A stretch of 64,000 nucleotides of DNA from Sporothrix humicola (Eukaryota; Ascomycota; Sordariomycetes; Ophiostomatales; Ophiostomataceae): the NCBI GenBank assembly GCA_021396245.1, contig WNYE01000018.1:62001-126000 (forward strand). Reading direction: 5' to 3'. This document shows positions 1-12,424 of the stretch, piece by piece. The position numbers and the translations under genes were made by a program. Position 1 is the stretch's first letter; every line of letters begins with the position of its first letter. The notes under the pieces were generated by a model. It saw nothing but the letters and a program-made list of their open reading frames with translations, did no database searches and had not been told where the DNA came from.

Positions 1-2839
1 CCATTAGGTCAACTCGGCTCGGCCGTGTCGGCTTCGGTCACACCTGACGTCGAGGGCGTTTACCGTTGCTTTGTTGGACTTTGGGGGCCAAAACTGCCAG
101 GTCAGAGCCTGCAAGCACGCCTCATTTTGAGAGATTTGGTCAGAAAAGTAGGATAGTGAAGAGAGCGAGAAATGTAAAGTGAAAGTGAAAAGAGGAGGAC
201 GAAAAGTCGGCAGAAATTTGTCATTACGTTAGCCATTGCAACTGCTAGGATTTATTTCACTTTGGTAAACGAGCTATGAAGCAAAGGCACTAAAATATGT
301 ATGCACAGGAAAGATACTCCATTGCCATTTTATTTACAAACTCACTTTTGACACCGGATGTCGTCAATTTGAAGTCTGAGCCTTCCCTTCTTTTCACCCA
401 ATAGCAGCTTTACTTACTAAATTGTCCAATAGCCTGCGCAAAAAGTATTTGCGGGTTGTTTTTGGTATTTGATGGCCCATAGCTATCCAATCACAACAAC
501 TGCAAGTTATCTAACAACTCGAAAAGTTGCCAGCCTCCTTCAAAACAAAAACCTAAATATACGCTTCGAAACGAAAGGGAATAAATAACTAAACACGTGT
601 ATTGGGCATCAATCTATCTATTTTTACCCTTTTTATCCCCTCTCACCGGCCCTCCATCTGAGAAATCACAGTTGAAAGAACCTCGCATTGTTTTTGTCCG
701 GCTCTCTTAGCTCTGTTGTTGCTTTCAGAGGCTGCCACCGACACGCGCCAGCCCCCATCGTTCAAAACTGTTCGGCAACCAAGCACAATTTTGCACAAAC
801 GATTTATTGGGGCGCCTTGTCTGCCTCATGTTCTTTTTTTCTCCTTTTCTTCTTTATTTTTCTCTACTTTTTCAATTGTCAGTTCAATTGGTCAATCTCT
901 GCCCAACCGCCTGCTGGTCTCGCCAACCGGCCACGGGCGCCAGCCTTCCCGCTAAACAGGCCTCCTGTTGGCCCAGTGGCATGGCCAGTTTCGCTGCACT
1001 TTTTTGGTGCAGGAAGCGGGGACCACGAAATGCTCCCACTTTTTAATTCGACAAGCAGCAAAATCCACCCAATTTTTTTGGTTAGCGTCCTTCTTCCTCT
1101 CGTTTTTGCTTCAACTTAATGAAATTGACTTTTGTATTCACCGAATAACCACAAGGTAATATTCCCCTAAAAAATCGCTACATTTGTGACTATATACAAT
1201 TATTTCAATTCTCAAGGCTGTGCGTTGTTCAAGTGCTTAAATAAAAGTGGGTAGCGTGTTATGAACTATCCGGGAGCCGGCACGGCCCGTTTTGGAGGCC
1301 CGGACAAGACAAAAAGCTGCTAGTAAACTTCACGAAAGGCAGTCACCCCCAGTCGCTCTTTCCTTGCAACCTCACTTTCCCCTGCTAAAAGGAGCACGAT
1401 TGTCCGCTAAAGCCCAACTAGCAAGGTCTGCCCTGTTAAGATTCAGAAATCCAGTGCAAATTTATTGTGACTTATCGTGTCTTTCAATTTTGTTTTTCGC
1501 AGAAACTTAAGAAGATATGATGAAGCCCGTCGGCCGGTTCCCTGTTTACTTAAGCCCACCCCTTTTCCAATACAAAATACTCCCCAAACAAACAAAATTT
1601 CACTTTGAAAGGGAACAAATACACAAAATACGAGGTGGTCCTCTGATGCGACCTTTTGCGTCAGTGAAGGTAAAAGAATAAAGAGAAACAGGGTCACAAC
1701 ACACTTTTGGCCACCGAAAAAGCGGCCTCTGTTTCCGTTGCCCTCCCGTCCGCTCTGACTCCGCCCCCATCCTTCACAACACGCGTTTGCTTTAACCCCT
1801 GTTTACTACTGACAAAAATGGAAGTCAAAGATGGGATAAAGCAGCATGTCTATGGCCAGCATCAAGGGGGAGATCAAAACACTAACCAGAATTGTGTTTC
1901 CATGGATATCAGGTCAAACGGTATGCCTGTTTCTAGAACAATCTGTACCCTTTTCTCTGCAAGAAACATCAGACAAAATTATGTTCCCACTACCTTGCTG
2001 CTTATTTACTTCATTGCATCCTTCTTTTTGCCCAATAAAATCAGTATAGAAAGTAAAACGGGTGGAAAGTATCTTGACATGCTCTTATTAGCCTTCCCCC
2101 CTTTTTTTTCCCTCACGGAATCAACATTTAGGTAGAAACCATGTTAATCCAATGGCTGCCCAAGCTTCAGTCCCTCGCGGTAGGTGCTTCGTTGGCAGTA
2201 CATATTGTTTGAGCTATCTGCCACCCTCACATAAAAGGCCTCCAATCGGCAATTGCGATACCGTCTGCAAAGGACAAAAATCATATGAGAGAAGGACAAT
2301 GCAGTGAGCCAAAGTACGGACACGCACAAGTATGAGCCATCTAAAATCATGGCTTTTTTCCGTCACATGAAGGGTAAGTAGCCTAATATGAAGCATCACT
2401 TTTAAGGTCATGAACCGTCAAAATTCTCACGACTGTTGCAACTCAAGGAAATGAGGCCGAGTTATTATGAGTCAAAGCCTTGTCATGACTGAGACCGTTT
2501 GATAAAATAACATTTGCTGTTTCGTCAACTGGGAGTATTTAAGATAGATTTTGAGCCTCAATTATTCAGAGAGCTCTATGATAATCTGCGACTGCCATCA
2601 GAAAGGACGTATAAAAGCTATGAGACGTTGAAACCCAAACAAGCACGCTCTACTCGGCTGTCCGAACCAACAAGGACGCATGCTATGACCAATGTCAACT
2701 CCCATTAGGCGACAATGTCTTTTAGCCACTGTCCCTCGTCTGTTGACCCTCGGCCATCTCCACACACACTCGAAAATATAAGGCGCCCAAACAGATATCA
2801 TTCACAGCCCAGCCAGCACACCATCACAGGCCGTTCATA

Positions 2840-3211
2840 ATGGCAACAGAAACAAGACACACAGTCTCTGACGGCAGATATGCAGCTTGTACCCCCCCTC
2901 ACTTTCTACAATCCCACATTTCATTGTCTCTCCGGTTCCCTCTCATGCCCCCGGCCCGCCATTTCCTTGTTGCACATCTCTTCCAGGCTAGAGGGCATTT
3001 CCCGCGGTTGGTCCTTTTTTGTTCTTTTGCTCCAGCTTCCTATGTGTCCCACCTAGTCAGACCTGTGAGCTGGCACTTGTTGACTGCGGTTCCCGACCTC
3101 CCCTTGTTTCTCTTCCCATGCAGCCTGTGTTGCCCTCGGGCCACCCCTTTGTTTGAATGTTGCATGCCGTGGCGCCCCCTTTTGGACCGATCAAGCGTGC
3201 CGAGGGGTTAG
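2840..3211 (+). other. Candidate orphan ORF with TATA-like element (doubtful)
   Basis: An ATG-initiated frame of 123 codons starts at 2840, about 65 nt after a TATA-like AAATATAAGG at roughly 2773-2782, and the start context is reasonable. The product is rich in Pro, Leu, Cys and Arg, has no domain I recognise, and its codon use does not show the third-position GC preference of the real genes here. It may be a first exon, a random frame in a transcribed non-coding region, or nothing. I list it only because promoter-like spacing and an ATG coincide. Confidence 0.12.
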
Positions 3212-6200
3212 TCAGAGCTAGTATAGTGCCTCTTGTTCCAAAACGGAAGATGAGCAACAGCTTTGCCACGCAGATACGCCCAAATAACAGAGAACATATT
3301 CAACGGCAGGGTATAATAAGGCGAAGAGAGGGGCGGCATCTCAAGCTCTACACGATTACCGTTTTGTATAATAAAATCCGTTACGATAGACGCTTAGACT
3401 TCTGCATGTTCTACATTTTCCTGCACGTAGTCGTGTCCAAGAATACGCGAGAAGCGGAGCTGGCAGCAGATGCACCGGCTGCATAGCTACCTGCATGCTG
3501 CTTCTTCATACAGTCCAAGAAATAAAATAGAAAAGTGCTCGACAGCTACTCAAGTATTGCCACGTTGCTCATCGCTATTCCCCGGCCGCATATACACAGC
3601 AGCTCCGTCTGCATATGGGGGCATGGGGGGAGTGTGATGGATGGATAAAGGGTGGGTGGTATACATCAACGTGGAGTTGGAAGTTCTAGTCTATAGAAGC
3701 AAGCCATGGCAAGTGAGACAAGATGGCTGAAGCGGCGGCACGAAAGGGACTCCAGCCGCGTTCTGTGGTATTTTCCGCGTGTCTTCCTTTTCTTGTCCCT
3801 TTCCTGTTGTCATTATTTGTTGCTCCAGGGGTTGGGGGCCGTCCCATCAACACACGCGGGAGCCAGAAATGTGGCAAAATCAGAAAGGGGGAGGCGAGCC
3901 GCCAGTCCATAGATGCAAAATACAGGGGTCACAGGTGGCCGGGAGAGGAAGGAGGAGTTCGAGGCGACAAAAGAAGGCATACAAAGGGGGATATGTCACA
4001 GGAGGGGTGATGATCAACGGGGAATGTGGACTGTAGCTTGCCATTAAGACTGACAATGAGACTGCGGGATATTTGACAGATATGGAAGCTTGTACTTGTT
4101 TGTCGGCATAGTTTCAATGGACATCTATGTGTTGTACTCTTGAATTTTGATCTTCTTTGCGGCGATGTGCATGGTGTTGGTCTACTGTTGGAACTTTAAT
4201 CATCCTATCCTGCTTGATATCCATCTGAACAATTTACGTACGCAGCAGGCAGAAGCACCTCCAGTTATTCAAAAATAGTTCAATATACCCTTGGGTGGCA
4301 GCGAAGCATTCTTTCAAACGGACAGTCCGATGCTTTTCGACATGCTACATTACGATTGACTGCCATTCATATCTTTCTTTGTTCCAATATTAAGCTGTGT
4401 CGTCTGTCTGCCGTCCTGCACCTGGACCAAAAGGGGTTCTTTTTAGCATGCACATTGTAACTCCCTTTCCTAGCATCACCACACCAAAGTCGACAATGGA
4501 TGGCCAGACGGAGAGAAACGACATCCAGTGAGACACGGGTCGGTCAGAGACGCTCCCTACGGCACGAACCGGATTGAAAGCCGCGCCTGCTGGAACACTC
4601 CTTCAGGATGCAAGCGGTGTGGGAAAAAGAAAAGAAATAAAGCACATAAAACTACTCAAGGCTACATCGAAGAGCATACACCCTCTACACGAAGAAGACA
4701 ATCAATCTAGGATGGCAACCATTGCAGTTTGCGGGTGAGCGTGATGAGATGTGCTGGTCAAAAACTGCCAAAAAAGTGTGGGCTGGATACTCAATCGGCT
4801 TAGACGCGGCCACCGGCGGGAAGTAAGACGTCCCGAATCAGCTCAGCCATGTCTCATCACATCATGTTGTGCTCTCTTCGGATGTGGTACCCTTATTGCA
4901 TTTTCTGCCTTGATTTTATGTCCGTATAATAGGTTATTTATTAAATCTTCTATTTTATTTCCACGGAGTATTTCATGAACCTCCGTAGGATGTAGATCTG
5001 GATGCTCTAGAATATCCTTTTTTGAATGATAACGTTTGATACTTTATCTTGCTTCTCGACATAGATGCTAGTACGGTTTCAATACCCGTGATGTTGAGGT
5101 AAACTAGATTAATTCTAAATCTCCACGTGAGCTAACGGTCAAGTTGAATTCCTTCAAAAGCACAGAAAGGAGTATGCACCCCAAATTCCTGTGGAGAAAG
5201 AATAAAATCATGTACACGCTCTTCCAACACGCCCAAAAGCAATTATGTACCATCGTATTTCGCACGTACAATCCACACCAGCTATTGGTACATGCACAAT
5301 GCACACTTCTGGTGATATGCGGCCGCATTGATTTCCAACCGATGTTTTCTTCCGCCTCAATGCAGTGCGGTGAGGCTTGCAAATGTACAGCACATCTTCT
5401 GCACACTTTTGCCTTTGTTCATGATAGGGACGTAAAACCTACATGATGCATGGCTCACGCTTTTGCGTGGGTGAAAGAAACGGGGTGTAGGATATTGATG
5501 TTGTGGCCAGACCTTGACATGTGTGAAATGGAAAAAGAAAGTCAGTGAACATGTACATTACGGAAATTAAAATTCATAAAATGCTGCCGGACTAAACGGT
5601 GTCGTTTTCGGCTCCGAAACTTGTAGTAAATCAAAACGGAATGGCTTATTGCATGCCAGATAAAATATTCTTGAGGTCGTCGAGTACCGGAATAGAAGTA
5701 CTCGAAACATGGCAGAAAAGGACGCCGAGATAATCGATATGGATGTGAGGCTGTCGAGGTTGCCTCTTTGGGAAACATCGCTTTTGCCGTCTCATTATTT
5801 TTATCTATTTTATTTCATAATATCTCGACCTGCAGACCCGGCCTCGTCTGGCCGTCTTTTTCACGGCCAAAGCTAGTCCTCCAAACAGGTCTTATGGGGC
5901 AAGAAAAGAACAAAGAAAGGAGGACTGAAAATGAAAGAAAAAGAAATAAAAATGGAGGCGGCCGTCTGGATGAGCCGCCCCCAAGCCTTAACCCACACAA
6001 TTAGCTCCAGGCAGCCTCAGAATTCTGACAGAAGGCTCTGCCCGTTGCGTTGCGGATGCCGTTACATCCCGCTAAAAAGAGGAAGAGGAGTGCGTGAGCG
6101 ATGGATTAGACTGCATGTTTCTGCTGCCCGGGCCGCCCATAAACACGTAGGCCTGTGCCAATTTTGCAGTGGCATTTAATGAATGATTCGCAGCTTTTTC

Positions 6201-6465
6201 TCTTTGTCTTTTTACCCCCAAACTTCCACGATGTCACGCTTTCGACAATACCTGCCCAAGAATATCGAACAATAAATTGCCATTGATGTTGGGTATCGAA
6301 ATGATGAAGGGTTTGTGAAGCTGTTAAATCGTCCAAATTGTTCATATGTTCGTTGCGTGTGGGGGATTCGAACATGGATTTTTGCGGGTTTCGACGTGGC
6401 TCCATCAAAATACACATTTCAGAAAGTATGATGTGTTTGAGAGAGGCAAGCTCCCATGCTACACG

Positions 6466-6486
6466 CAATTTACAATTTACAATTTA
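6466..6486. repeat. (CAATTTA)3 minisatellite
   Basis: Three perfect head-to-tail copies of the heptamer CAATTTA, followed by a further C, lie in non-coding AT-rich DNA. This is a simple tandem repeat; no function is implied. Confidence 0.8.
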
Positions 6487-7450
6487 CAGTAAACAAAAGG
6501 CTGTATCCGAACGTTCCATCTATGTATTTTTCATATGTTTTATTTGTGCATCCTCAGACGTCTCTCTTATGATCCCGTTTCCTAAACTTTCTTCTCCGTT
6601 TCCTGCTTCCTGTTTCCTGCTTCTATCTCGTGTTTTATTTTATTGCTTCTCCAACTGGCCAACTAACACCCCGGCTTCCCCTTTTCTGCATGCAGTACTA
6701 TTATAGCTGCTGCCATTTTTTTTATTCACCGTTTCGTTGTTTCGTTGCTGCAAGCCGTGTCCTTTTTCGTCTTTTATTTTATTTATTTTGGCCCTCGATT
6801 TTGTACTTTATTTTCCTTGTCCCACACCCCCCCTTTTTGGGGGGAAGCATTTACAAGTACAACGAAACGCGCCCCCTCCCTCCACCCTTCCATTTTCTGT
6901 GTCGTTTGTTTCGCTCCCTCAACTGGCGTTGCAGTCTGGCTCGGGCTCGATTATTTTATTTTTATTTTTGCCCGATGTGTTGTTCGTCACAGCAAAGCGT
7001 ATCCACCCTCGCCATTTTTTCTGTTTTCTGCTTTTTTTGCTCTGCAGCAGAAAAAGGCTTCTCTGGTTTCTGGTTTCCCGTTTATTTCTTTATTTCTTTT
7101 ATTTCCTTCCAACAAAAGAGGGCTCTGCAGAGACGACAAAGTCTTTTTCTCTGCAAGAGGAAAAAAATGGTTATAAGTATCCCGCACCGTCACGTCGCGA
7201 GAAAAATAAAAAAGCCAGACACCCTCGATCTCTTTTCTTTGCTTCTCAGCAAGTCAACAACTCATAAATTCACCAAGCCCTCCTCTCGTTTCTTCTTGGA
7301 ACTCACCCTCGAAAAGAAAAAAGTCAAACACAATTCAACAACAAGAGATCCCTTCGCTACGCATTCTTATCCTTTCACCTTCGCTTACTCTCTCCTGTCG
7401 GTTAAGCGTCTTTCGTTAAAGTCCCGACAGCCCATCCCACCACTTTTCTT

Positions 7451-7880
7451 GTAAGTCAGCCTGTCCCGCCGAAAGAGGAAAGAAAGAAACACACATACAC
7501 ACACCAAGGATAAAAGAGACAAAAAGTGGAGGAGACACAGCACCCAAGAAGCTAGACAGGTTGCACCGACACAATGGAAACTCTTATTCTTTTATGAGAC
7601 AAAAACGACAGATGGGAGTCAAAAGAGGGGTGAAGTCCCGAGAGAACACAGACAAGAACAAAACAGGCCCCCCAGAGTTTCCCACTTGGATGCGAGAGCA
7701 AGGATGGCCCTTGTTGCAAAACCCTGCTACGGCATGCAGCAAGACACCTTGATCGAGCAAGCAAAAAGAGAGCCAGAACAAGAGGGGTGGCAGCATGGGA
7801 GTACTAGGGAAGAGCATCGAGGGGGTCGTTGACCATTGGCAGCTGGCAGTGTGGACGCATTGACTAACAATGGACTACAG
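7451..7880 (+). other. Predicted 5' UTR intron of the 8006 gene
   Basis: A consensus donor GTAAGT begins at 7451, directly after a pyrimidine-rich leader. A branch-like GACTAAC at 7862-7868 precedes a TACAG acceptor ending at 7880. Splicing would join the leader to the segment just before the ATG at 8006. At 430 nt it is long for this genome, which is common for introns in fungal leaders. Support is from splice signals only; alternative acceptors inside the region cannot be excluded. Confidence 0.4.
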
Positions 7881-8005
7881 GTGCAGCAACGACCAGCTTA
7901 GCCGACTAGCTTGCCTGCCAGCATCCGAAGACACCCACCAGATATCAACCTTTTTCGTTGTCCATTGCCCACTGCCCTACCCACCCACCCACACTCGCAA
8001 AAAAT

Positions 8006-8338
8006 ATGTGCTACTTTGAGCAGACGCGCTGGACCTGCGGCTACTGGAAGTGGGGAAACTTCCGCCAGCAGTGCCCCAAGGAGTACCGCACCGGCGAGAC
8101 GTGCGGCCTCAAGCTCGTGTATGCCACCGTGTACCGCAACGAGATGTGCAAGCTCTGCGAGCAGATCGAGAAGAAGAACCGCCGGCTCGAGAAGCTTCAA
8201 CGAGATGTCGAGCGCTGGCAGCACGAGGGCAACCGGCCAGCAACCATCGAGAAGACACAGCAAGATATCAACGAGATCGCGGAGCGGGTGAACAAGCTAT
8301 ACCAAGACCATGTCAACCGGCAGGCCAGCATAGCTTGA
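8006..8338 (+). CDS. Conserved small fungal cysteine/coiled-coil protein
   Basis: A single-exon 110-aa protein that begins MCYFEQTRW. The N-terminal half is rich in Cys, Trp and aromatic residues (CGYWKWG, then a Cys-x2-Cys pair in EMCKLCEQ), which suggests a small metal-binding or disulfide-stabilised knob. The C-terminal half (about residues 55-110) is charged and heptad-like and should form a coiled coil. I recall this short family as widely conserved in ascomycetes without a known role. I chose the ATG at 8006 because conservation begins at MCYFEQ; an in-frame alternative start at 7958 would add 16 unconvincing residues. It stands alone behind an unusually long upstream region. No function is assigned. 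Confidence 0.8.
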   Translation: MCYFEQTRWTCGYWKWGNFRQQCPKEYRTGETCGLKLVYATVYRNEMCKLCEQIEKKNRRLEKLQRDVERWQHEGNRPATIEKTQQDINEIAERVNKLYQDHVNRQASIA

Positions 8339-11300
8339 CGACGGGAAGAAAACCGCATTTTCACCTTTTCCCGTGTCTTGTTCACTGATTTGATTCTTTC
8401 CGAGTTTTCGGGCAAGCCTGTATGTCTGCGTTGTCGGGCGGGGAAAGGCCGGCACAAAATGGAAAAGGAGGCGAGAATGCACGAGAAGAAAAAGGAAGCA
8501 ACGAGACAATTCCATGCAAGAACACCCTGCTAACACTTTGGTTTAGTTCCTCTTCCCTGCTAGCCAAGACAAGCGGCTGGTGTCGTCGACGAGAATGCAT
8601 GCAGCACCCGTGCAGGTTGCATGTCGGACAGTTTCGTGTGCCTTCTTTCGGGGCTTGGATGGGCAGGCCCCAGAAAGAAGTGGCTCTGGCTGTGGTGGCG
8701 GTTGTGCGGTCGTGTCGATACAAAGGGAGACGCTACAGCGCCGTCTATGCTGCTATGGCGGCGGCGGGGACTCATATGCTGCTCCCCATGTCTATTCCCA
8801 TGGGACTCGCTGCCTATCCCATCTCTGCTTTTCATAATTGTCGGTTGGTCTTTGTCTGGTTTGTGTTTCCTTTCCTACTGCATATTTTGCCTTTGCTTTT
8901 GATTCTGTTTCGACCCAGATTTTGGTTCGATTTTGATTGTTTCGTCGCTGCGTTATTGTCGGTCTTCTCTATATCTTCGGTTGCGCGCCCGTCGCTCCTT
9001 TCTGCCTTGGCCAGTTGTCGTTTGGATTTTTCTCCGTCCTGCTTTGGTTCTCTGTCGCTATTTGTCTAGAATGTTGCTGCATCCCTATGGCAGGCACCGT
9101 TACAACCTGCCTCATTTCAGCGGGACACACCAAAGGAGGCTGCTGTTCTTGATGGGAAAATTCGACTTGGTGGGATTTGCGTGTGTCTTTTGCCATCTGC
9201 TGTTTTTATCTCATTGTTGCCCCATCAGGCTATCGGTTTCTGGTCGTTTCTTTTGCATTTTGCTGATCGTACTGTCTGATGGGCCAATGCAAAGGCAAAC
9301 TCGGCGTTTTTTTTTTTTTTCTTCTTTTTCTTCTAGTAATTTGATTGCCCCGACAGATTTGTCCGTATTTGATATTTTGATCGTTTTTGTCCATTTTGTC
9401 CATCTTCCTGGCGTGTTTTGCCGTTGGCGAATACTGCTTGGCTACTGGCCAGCAGCTTCTTTTTGAAATTTCCTGGTTTTTCTGGCGCGTGCTGCGCTGC
9501 CTTGCTGGAGCACAGTATGTTCCTTGCTGATGTATGTACGGCCTCGCAGTAGTGAGGTGCAGGCGTGACCATGTAGAGGGATAAGAGAAGGAGAGAGGCA
9601 GGCCAGTAATGTGAAGGAACGGAGAGACTAGGGGAACAGGTAGAATTAATGAAAAGCTTTGCCACGGAACTGCACAGCAAGCATCAAATAATATGGCAGT
9701 TCGTAACCTGGGCCGTGTTGACAACGGCCAGCGTGTAAACAGCGCTTCAAATAAAGTGGATCGGTGACAGGGTAGACATCAACGATGTGCAGCCCAAGAA
9801 GTGAGAACTGAGACTTTGGGCAGAAGGGCATTTGCGTCGCAAAGGGGGCCAGGGGCGGATGAGGAGACGTAGAGACACTTGCCATAAAACAAAGGCCAAA
9901 AGAAGGCACCGCCTAGGACCGCATAGTCACGGGAGAGCGTGACGCGACGATGAATGCCCCTCTTCCTTCTTTGACGGACTTTAATGGCGGCCCCATCTGA
10001 CAGGGCAGCAGAAGCAAGGCACCTGCCAGTTGCAGCATGCCTGCGCGTCTGTAGGCGTATGTAGGTGCCTCTAGGCATATGTGAGTGCTTGCGGTTGTGT
10101 GCGGGCGTGTGGGCGGCATGAGAATGTTTTGCTTGGGCCTGATTGGTATTTTGGACAGGATCGGTCGTCGAACCAAGTGACAAAAGAGGCATAGAAAGAA
10201 ACATCATGACAATCAAAGAAGGCCCTCTCAACCCATCACCTGGGACCATTTGGGGGCCATCGGGCGGAGACCATCGTCCATCATCGGAGCCAGTGACGTA
10301 AGTGATGTCTAAAAAGTGACTTCCGCATTGTTGTTCTGGAGTAGGAACTCGTAGCCAAGTCTAGGCCAGTTCCGTACATCGCAAAATGACAAAGTATGAG
10401 AAGGGTGTCTGCATTATCTGCATCTCTGCGTATCTGTGATCCCAAACTACCCCCCTAAAGTCGATCCTGCAGCAGCCCGGCGTAAGAAAACAAAAAAGTT
10501 AAGTGTCTGGAGCGGGGAGGGGCAGAGGGGCAACGGGATGAACGCCGCGTACAGGGGGTTGTTTTGATTCTAGCAGTTGTAGGAAGGCTGGCTCACAATG
10601 GACAGACAATGACGGGCACTTGCAAGAGTCGTATTGATGTTCTGTAAATATTCGTTGGCCTGGCATCAGGGATCATGATCACTACCATGATCACTACCCC
10701 TCCAGGCCGCTTACTGGCTGGCCCAGCGGCCTGGCCTCTAATGGGCTGGCCAAAAGAGCTCAGCCCCCGATAGCCGGAGCAGTCAGATCAGCACACTGGC
10801 GATGAACGACAGAAGGATGAACCCATCAACACTTATGGTTATTGGAGGGGTAGTATGGCTGTCGAGCAGAGGCACAGAAGGTGACCAGAAGACAAACGGA
10901 ATAAAAACAGAAGATGAGCAGAAGGAAAAATACAGCAGAAAAAAGAAGCTAGGACTGCAGGCCACGAACTAGGGTCTCCACTGAGAAGCAGCATCGGCGG
11001 CATGCGCACGTGGCCGATGCTCAATGGGTGCTGAGGCCTGGATATGGGGCATCTCGAAGACGCGGCCAAGGGTAGTTTGGGGAGGTCGGAAGGGCAAGTG
11101 GAAAAGAGACGAGGCAAAACGAGCAAAAACAAAACAATGAAAAATCAAAACAATCGCAAAGGGCGGCCGGTAACCGGTAAACAGTCGTGTTTTTCCTTCG
11201 TTAGCCCCGTAGAGTGACCTGCAGATGGTCCAGACGCCAAGTGGGAAAAGCGAACCTGCTCGCGGCTGTTCGGGGTTAGCTAAGAGAGAGGTTGCAGCAG

Positions 11301-11853
11301 CGCTGAATCGTAGTGGCGGCGATCTGGACTAAAAGAACATGAGAATGAAACACCGGAAATTGTAAAGCAAAGGACAAGTCAACAATCATGGGAGGACGGA
11401 AGGGCACCTAACCGGCCTTGGCACCGGTCCTAGTCGCAATGCCGTCCTCGGTCCCGTAGGTTTGGTTGTGGCTGCGGGGCTGTAGTTGAAATTGTATATT
11501 ATAACACTAAGACGGGTATCAAGTGAACAAAGGAAAAATAGAAACGAAAAGGCCGAGCAGTGTCGAAATAATACAAAGTTCCTCCCACCGTCGGGGAGAT
11601 GAAGAGATAAGTAGGCCGAAAAGCCCATGTCATCCGTCTGTCGTCTGAGGTGTACTGAAAAAGAAATGCAGATATGAAATGATCAAATGCTATTGTTGTC
11701 GTGGTGCAGTCGTGTGCAGATAGGATAAGAGAAAACAGGCTTGCGAGAAACGCTTTCGTAGCAAGTCGAATATGGCTGTGCAAAGTCGTCGAGGTGTCAA
11801 AGAAAGGGTGTTATAAGTCGGGTCGTTCCGGCTGTCGGTATGATATTCAGCGA
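8339..11853. other. Intergenic region, 3.5 kb
   Basis: This lies between the 3' end of the 8006 gene and the 3' end of the EGO anchor gene. Frames on both strands are overlapping and low-complexity, and none shows a domain. A T-rich stretch lies near 9307-9331, and a 12-bp tandem duplication (CATGATCACTAC) is at 10674-10697. The span is long for a tail-to-tail spacer, so an unannotated non-coding transcript is possible. Confidence 0.5.
10674..10697. repeat. 12-bp perfect tandem duplication
   Basis: Two adjacent copies of CATGATCACTAC occur at 10674-10685 and 10686-10697, each holding the palindrome TGATCA. The repeat is followed by a GC-rich block with several GGCTGGCC-like words. It may be a simple slippage product. 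Confidence 0.7.
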
Positions 11854-12424
11854 TCAAGGGCCGATCCGAGCAGCCTCCGTGAAGTTGCCGACAAAGGGTC
11901 CGGCCTCATCCGCCTCCTTTGGCAGGACGTCTCCATACACCTGTGGCACCTGTGTCGTTTCAATATCAAACTCTTCCATGCGGGCGTCCGGATCGGCGTC
12001 GTCGGTGACCGAGAGCTTCGAAAGCAGGTTCTGGTATTGTGCAAAGCGGTTGTCGGGAATGCCGAGCGCATAGGTCGATGGCAAGCCGTTGGCGTTTGGC
12101 CGTGGCGGCGCAATCTCGAACACGTCCACCATGTTATCGGATGTGCGGGCCACGACGCTCTGCAGTGCCTCAAACTCGCGTTGTGACTCTTGTGCGTCGT
12201 CCTGGTCGTTCATCGTCGGTTCGCCGAAGCTTCCGTAGTGAGCGCCATCGGCATCATCGAACAGCAGCCTTGACTCGTCATCCTAGGAGAAGACAATATG
12301 TTAGTTACCATTTGTTCCAGCCTGCCGTCGTCGCTCGACCAGCCTCCGTGTCAATCCGTCCGCAACTCACCTCTTCGTAGACATTCCTACGCCGTGCGCC
12401 GAGGCACGAGCTGCAGTTGCCCAT
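11854..12424 (-). CDS. meh1: EGO/Ragulator complex membrane anchor (Meh1/LAMTOR1-like)
   Basis: Two exons, 12424-12371 and 12282-11854, joined across an 88-nt intron with GTGAG donor, CTAAC branch and CTAG acceptor, give a 160-aa protein. It starts MGNCSSCLG: Gly2 is a myristoylation site, and Cys4 and Cys7 are palmitoylation candidates. This dual lipid anchor is typical of LAMTOR1/p18 and yeast Meh1/Ego1, whose usual length is about 160-185 aa. An acidic EEDDESRLLF segment follows, then a helical region around residues 45-75 (REFEALQSVVARTSDNMVDVFEI). In the family this protein tethers the Rag GTPase scaffold to vacuolar or late-endosomal membrane for amino-acid control of TORC1. The assignment rests on the N-terminal signature, the length and the helix pattern. 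Confidence 0.75.

Larger units (their letters stand above)
1..7450. other. Long gene-poor region
   Basis: No reading frame here shows a recognisable domain, and the frames that exist are short, pyrimidine-biased or overlap each other on both strands. Three CCAAT boxes lie at 398-402, 426-430 and 487-491, followed by a CT-rich stretch, so a plus-strand transcription start near 550-650 is possible but no coding sequence follows. A (CAATTTA)3 tandem sits at 6466-6486. The stretch from about 6600 to 7450 is strongly pyrimidine-rich and probably forms the promoter and leader of the small conserved gene at 8006. A non-coding transcript cannot be excluded. Confidence 0.5.

Noticed and set aside
4495..4512. 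Word ATGGATGGCCAGACGG shared with the first intron of the GDP-mannose pyrophosphorylase gene near 24993
   Set aside because: A single 16-nt match without flanking similarity; treated as coincidence.
5104..5446. Overlapping 100-codon frames on both strands
   Set aside because: Complementary open frames of equal length by chance; no motif or codon preference.
6338..6380. GATTCGAAC word resembling a tRNA B box (minus strand)
   Set aside because: The bases flanking the loop do not pair as a T stem and no cloverleaf can be built around it.
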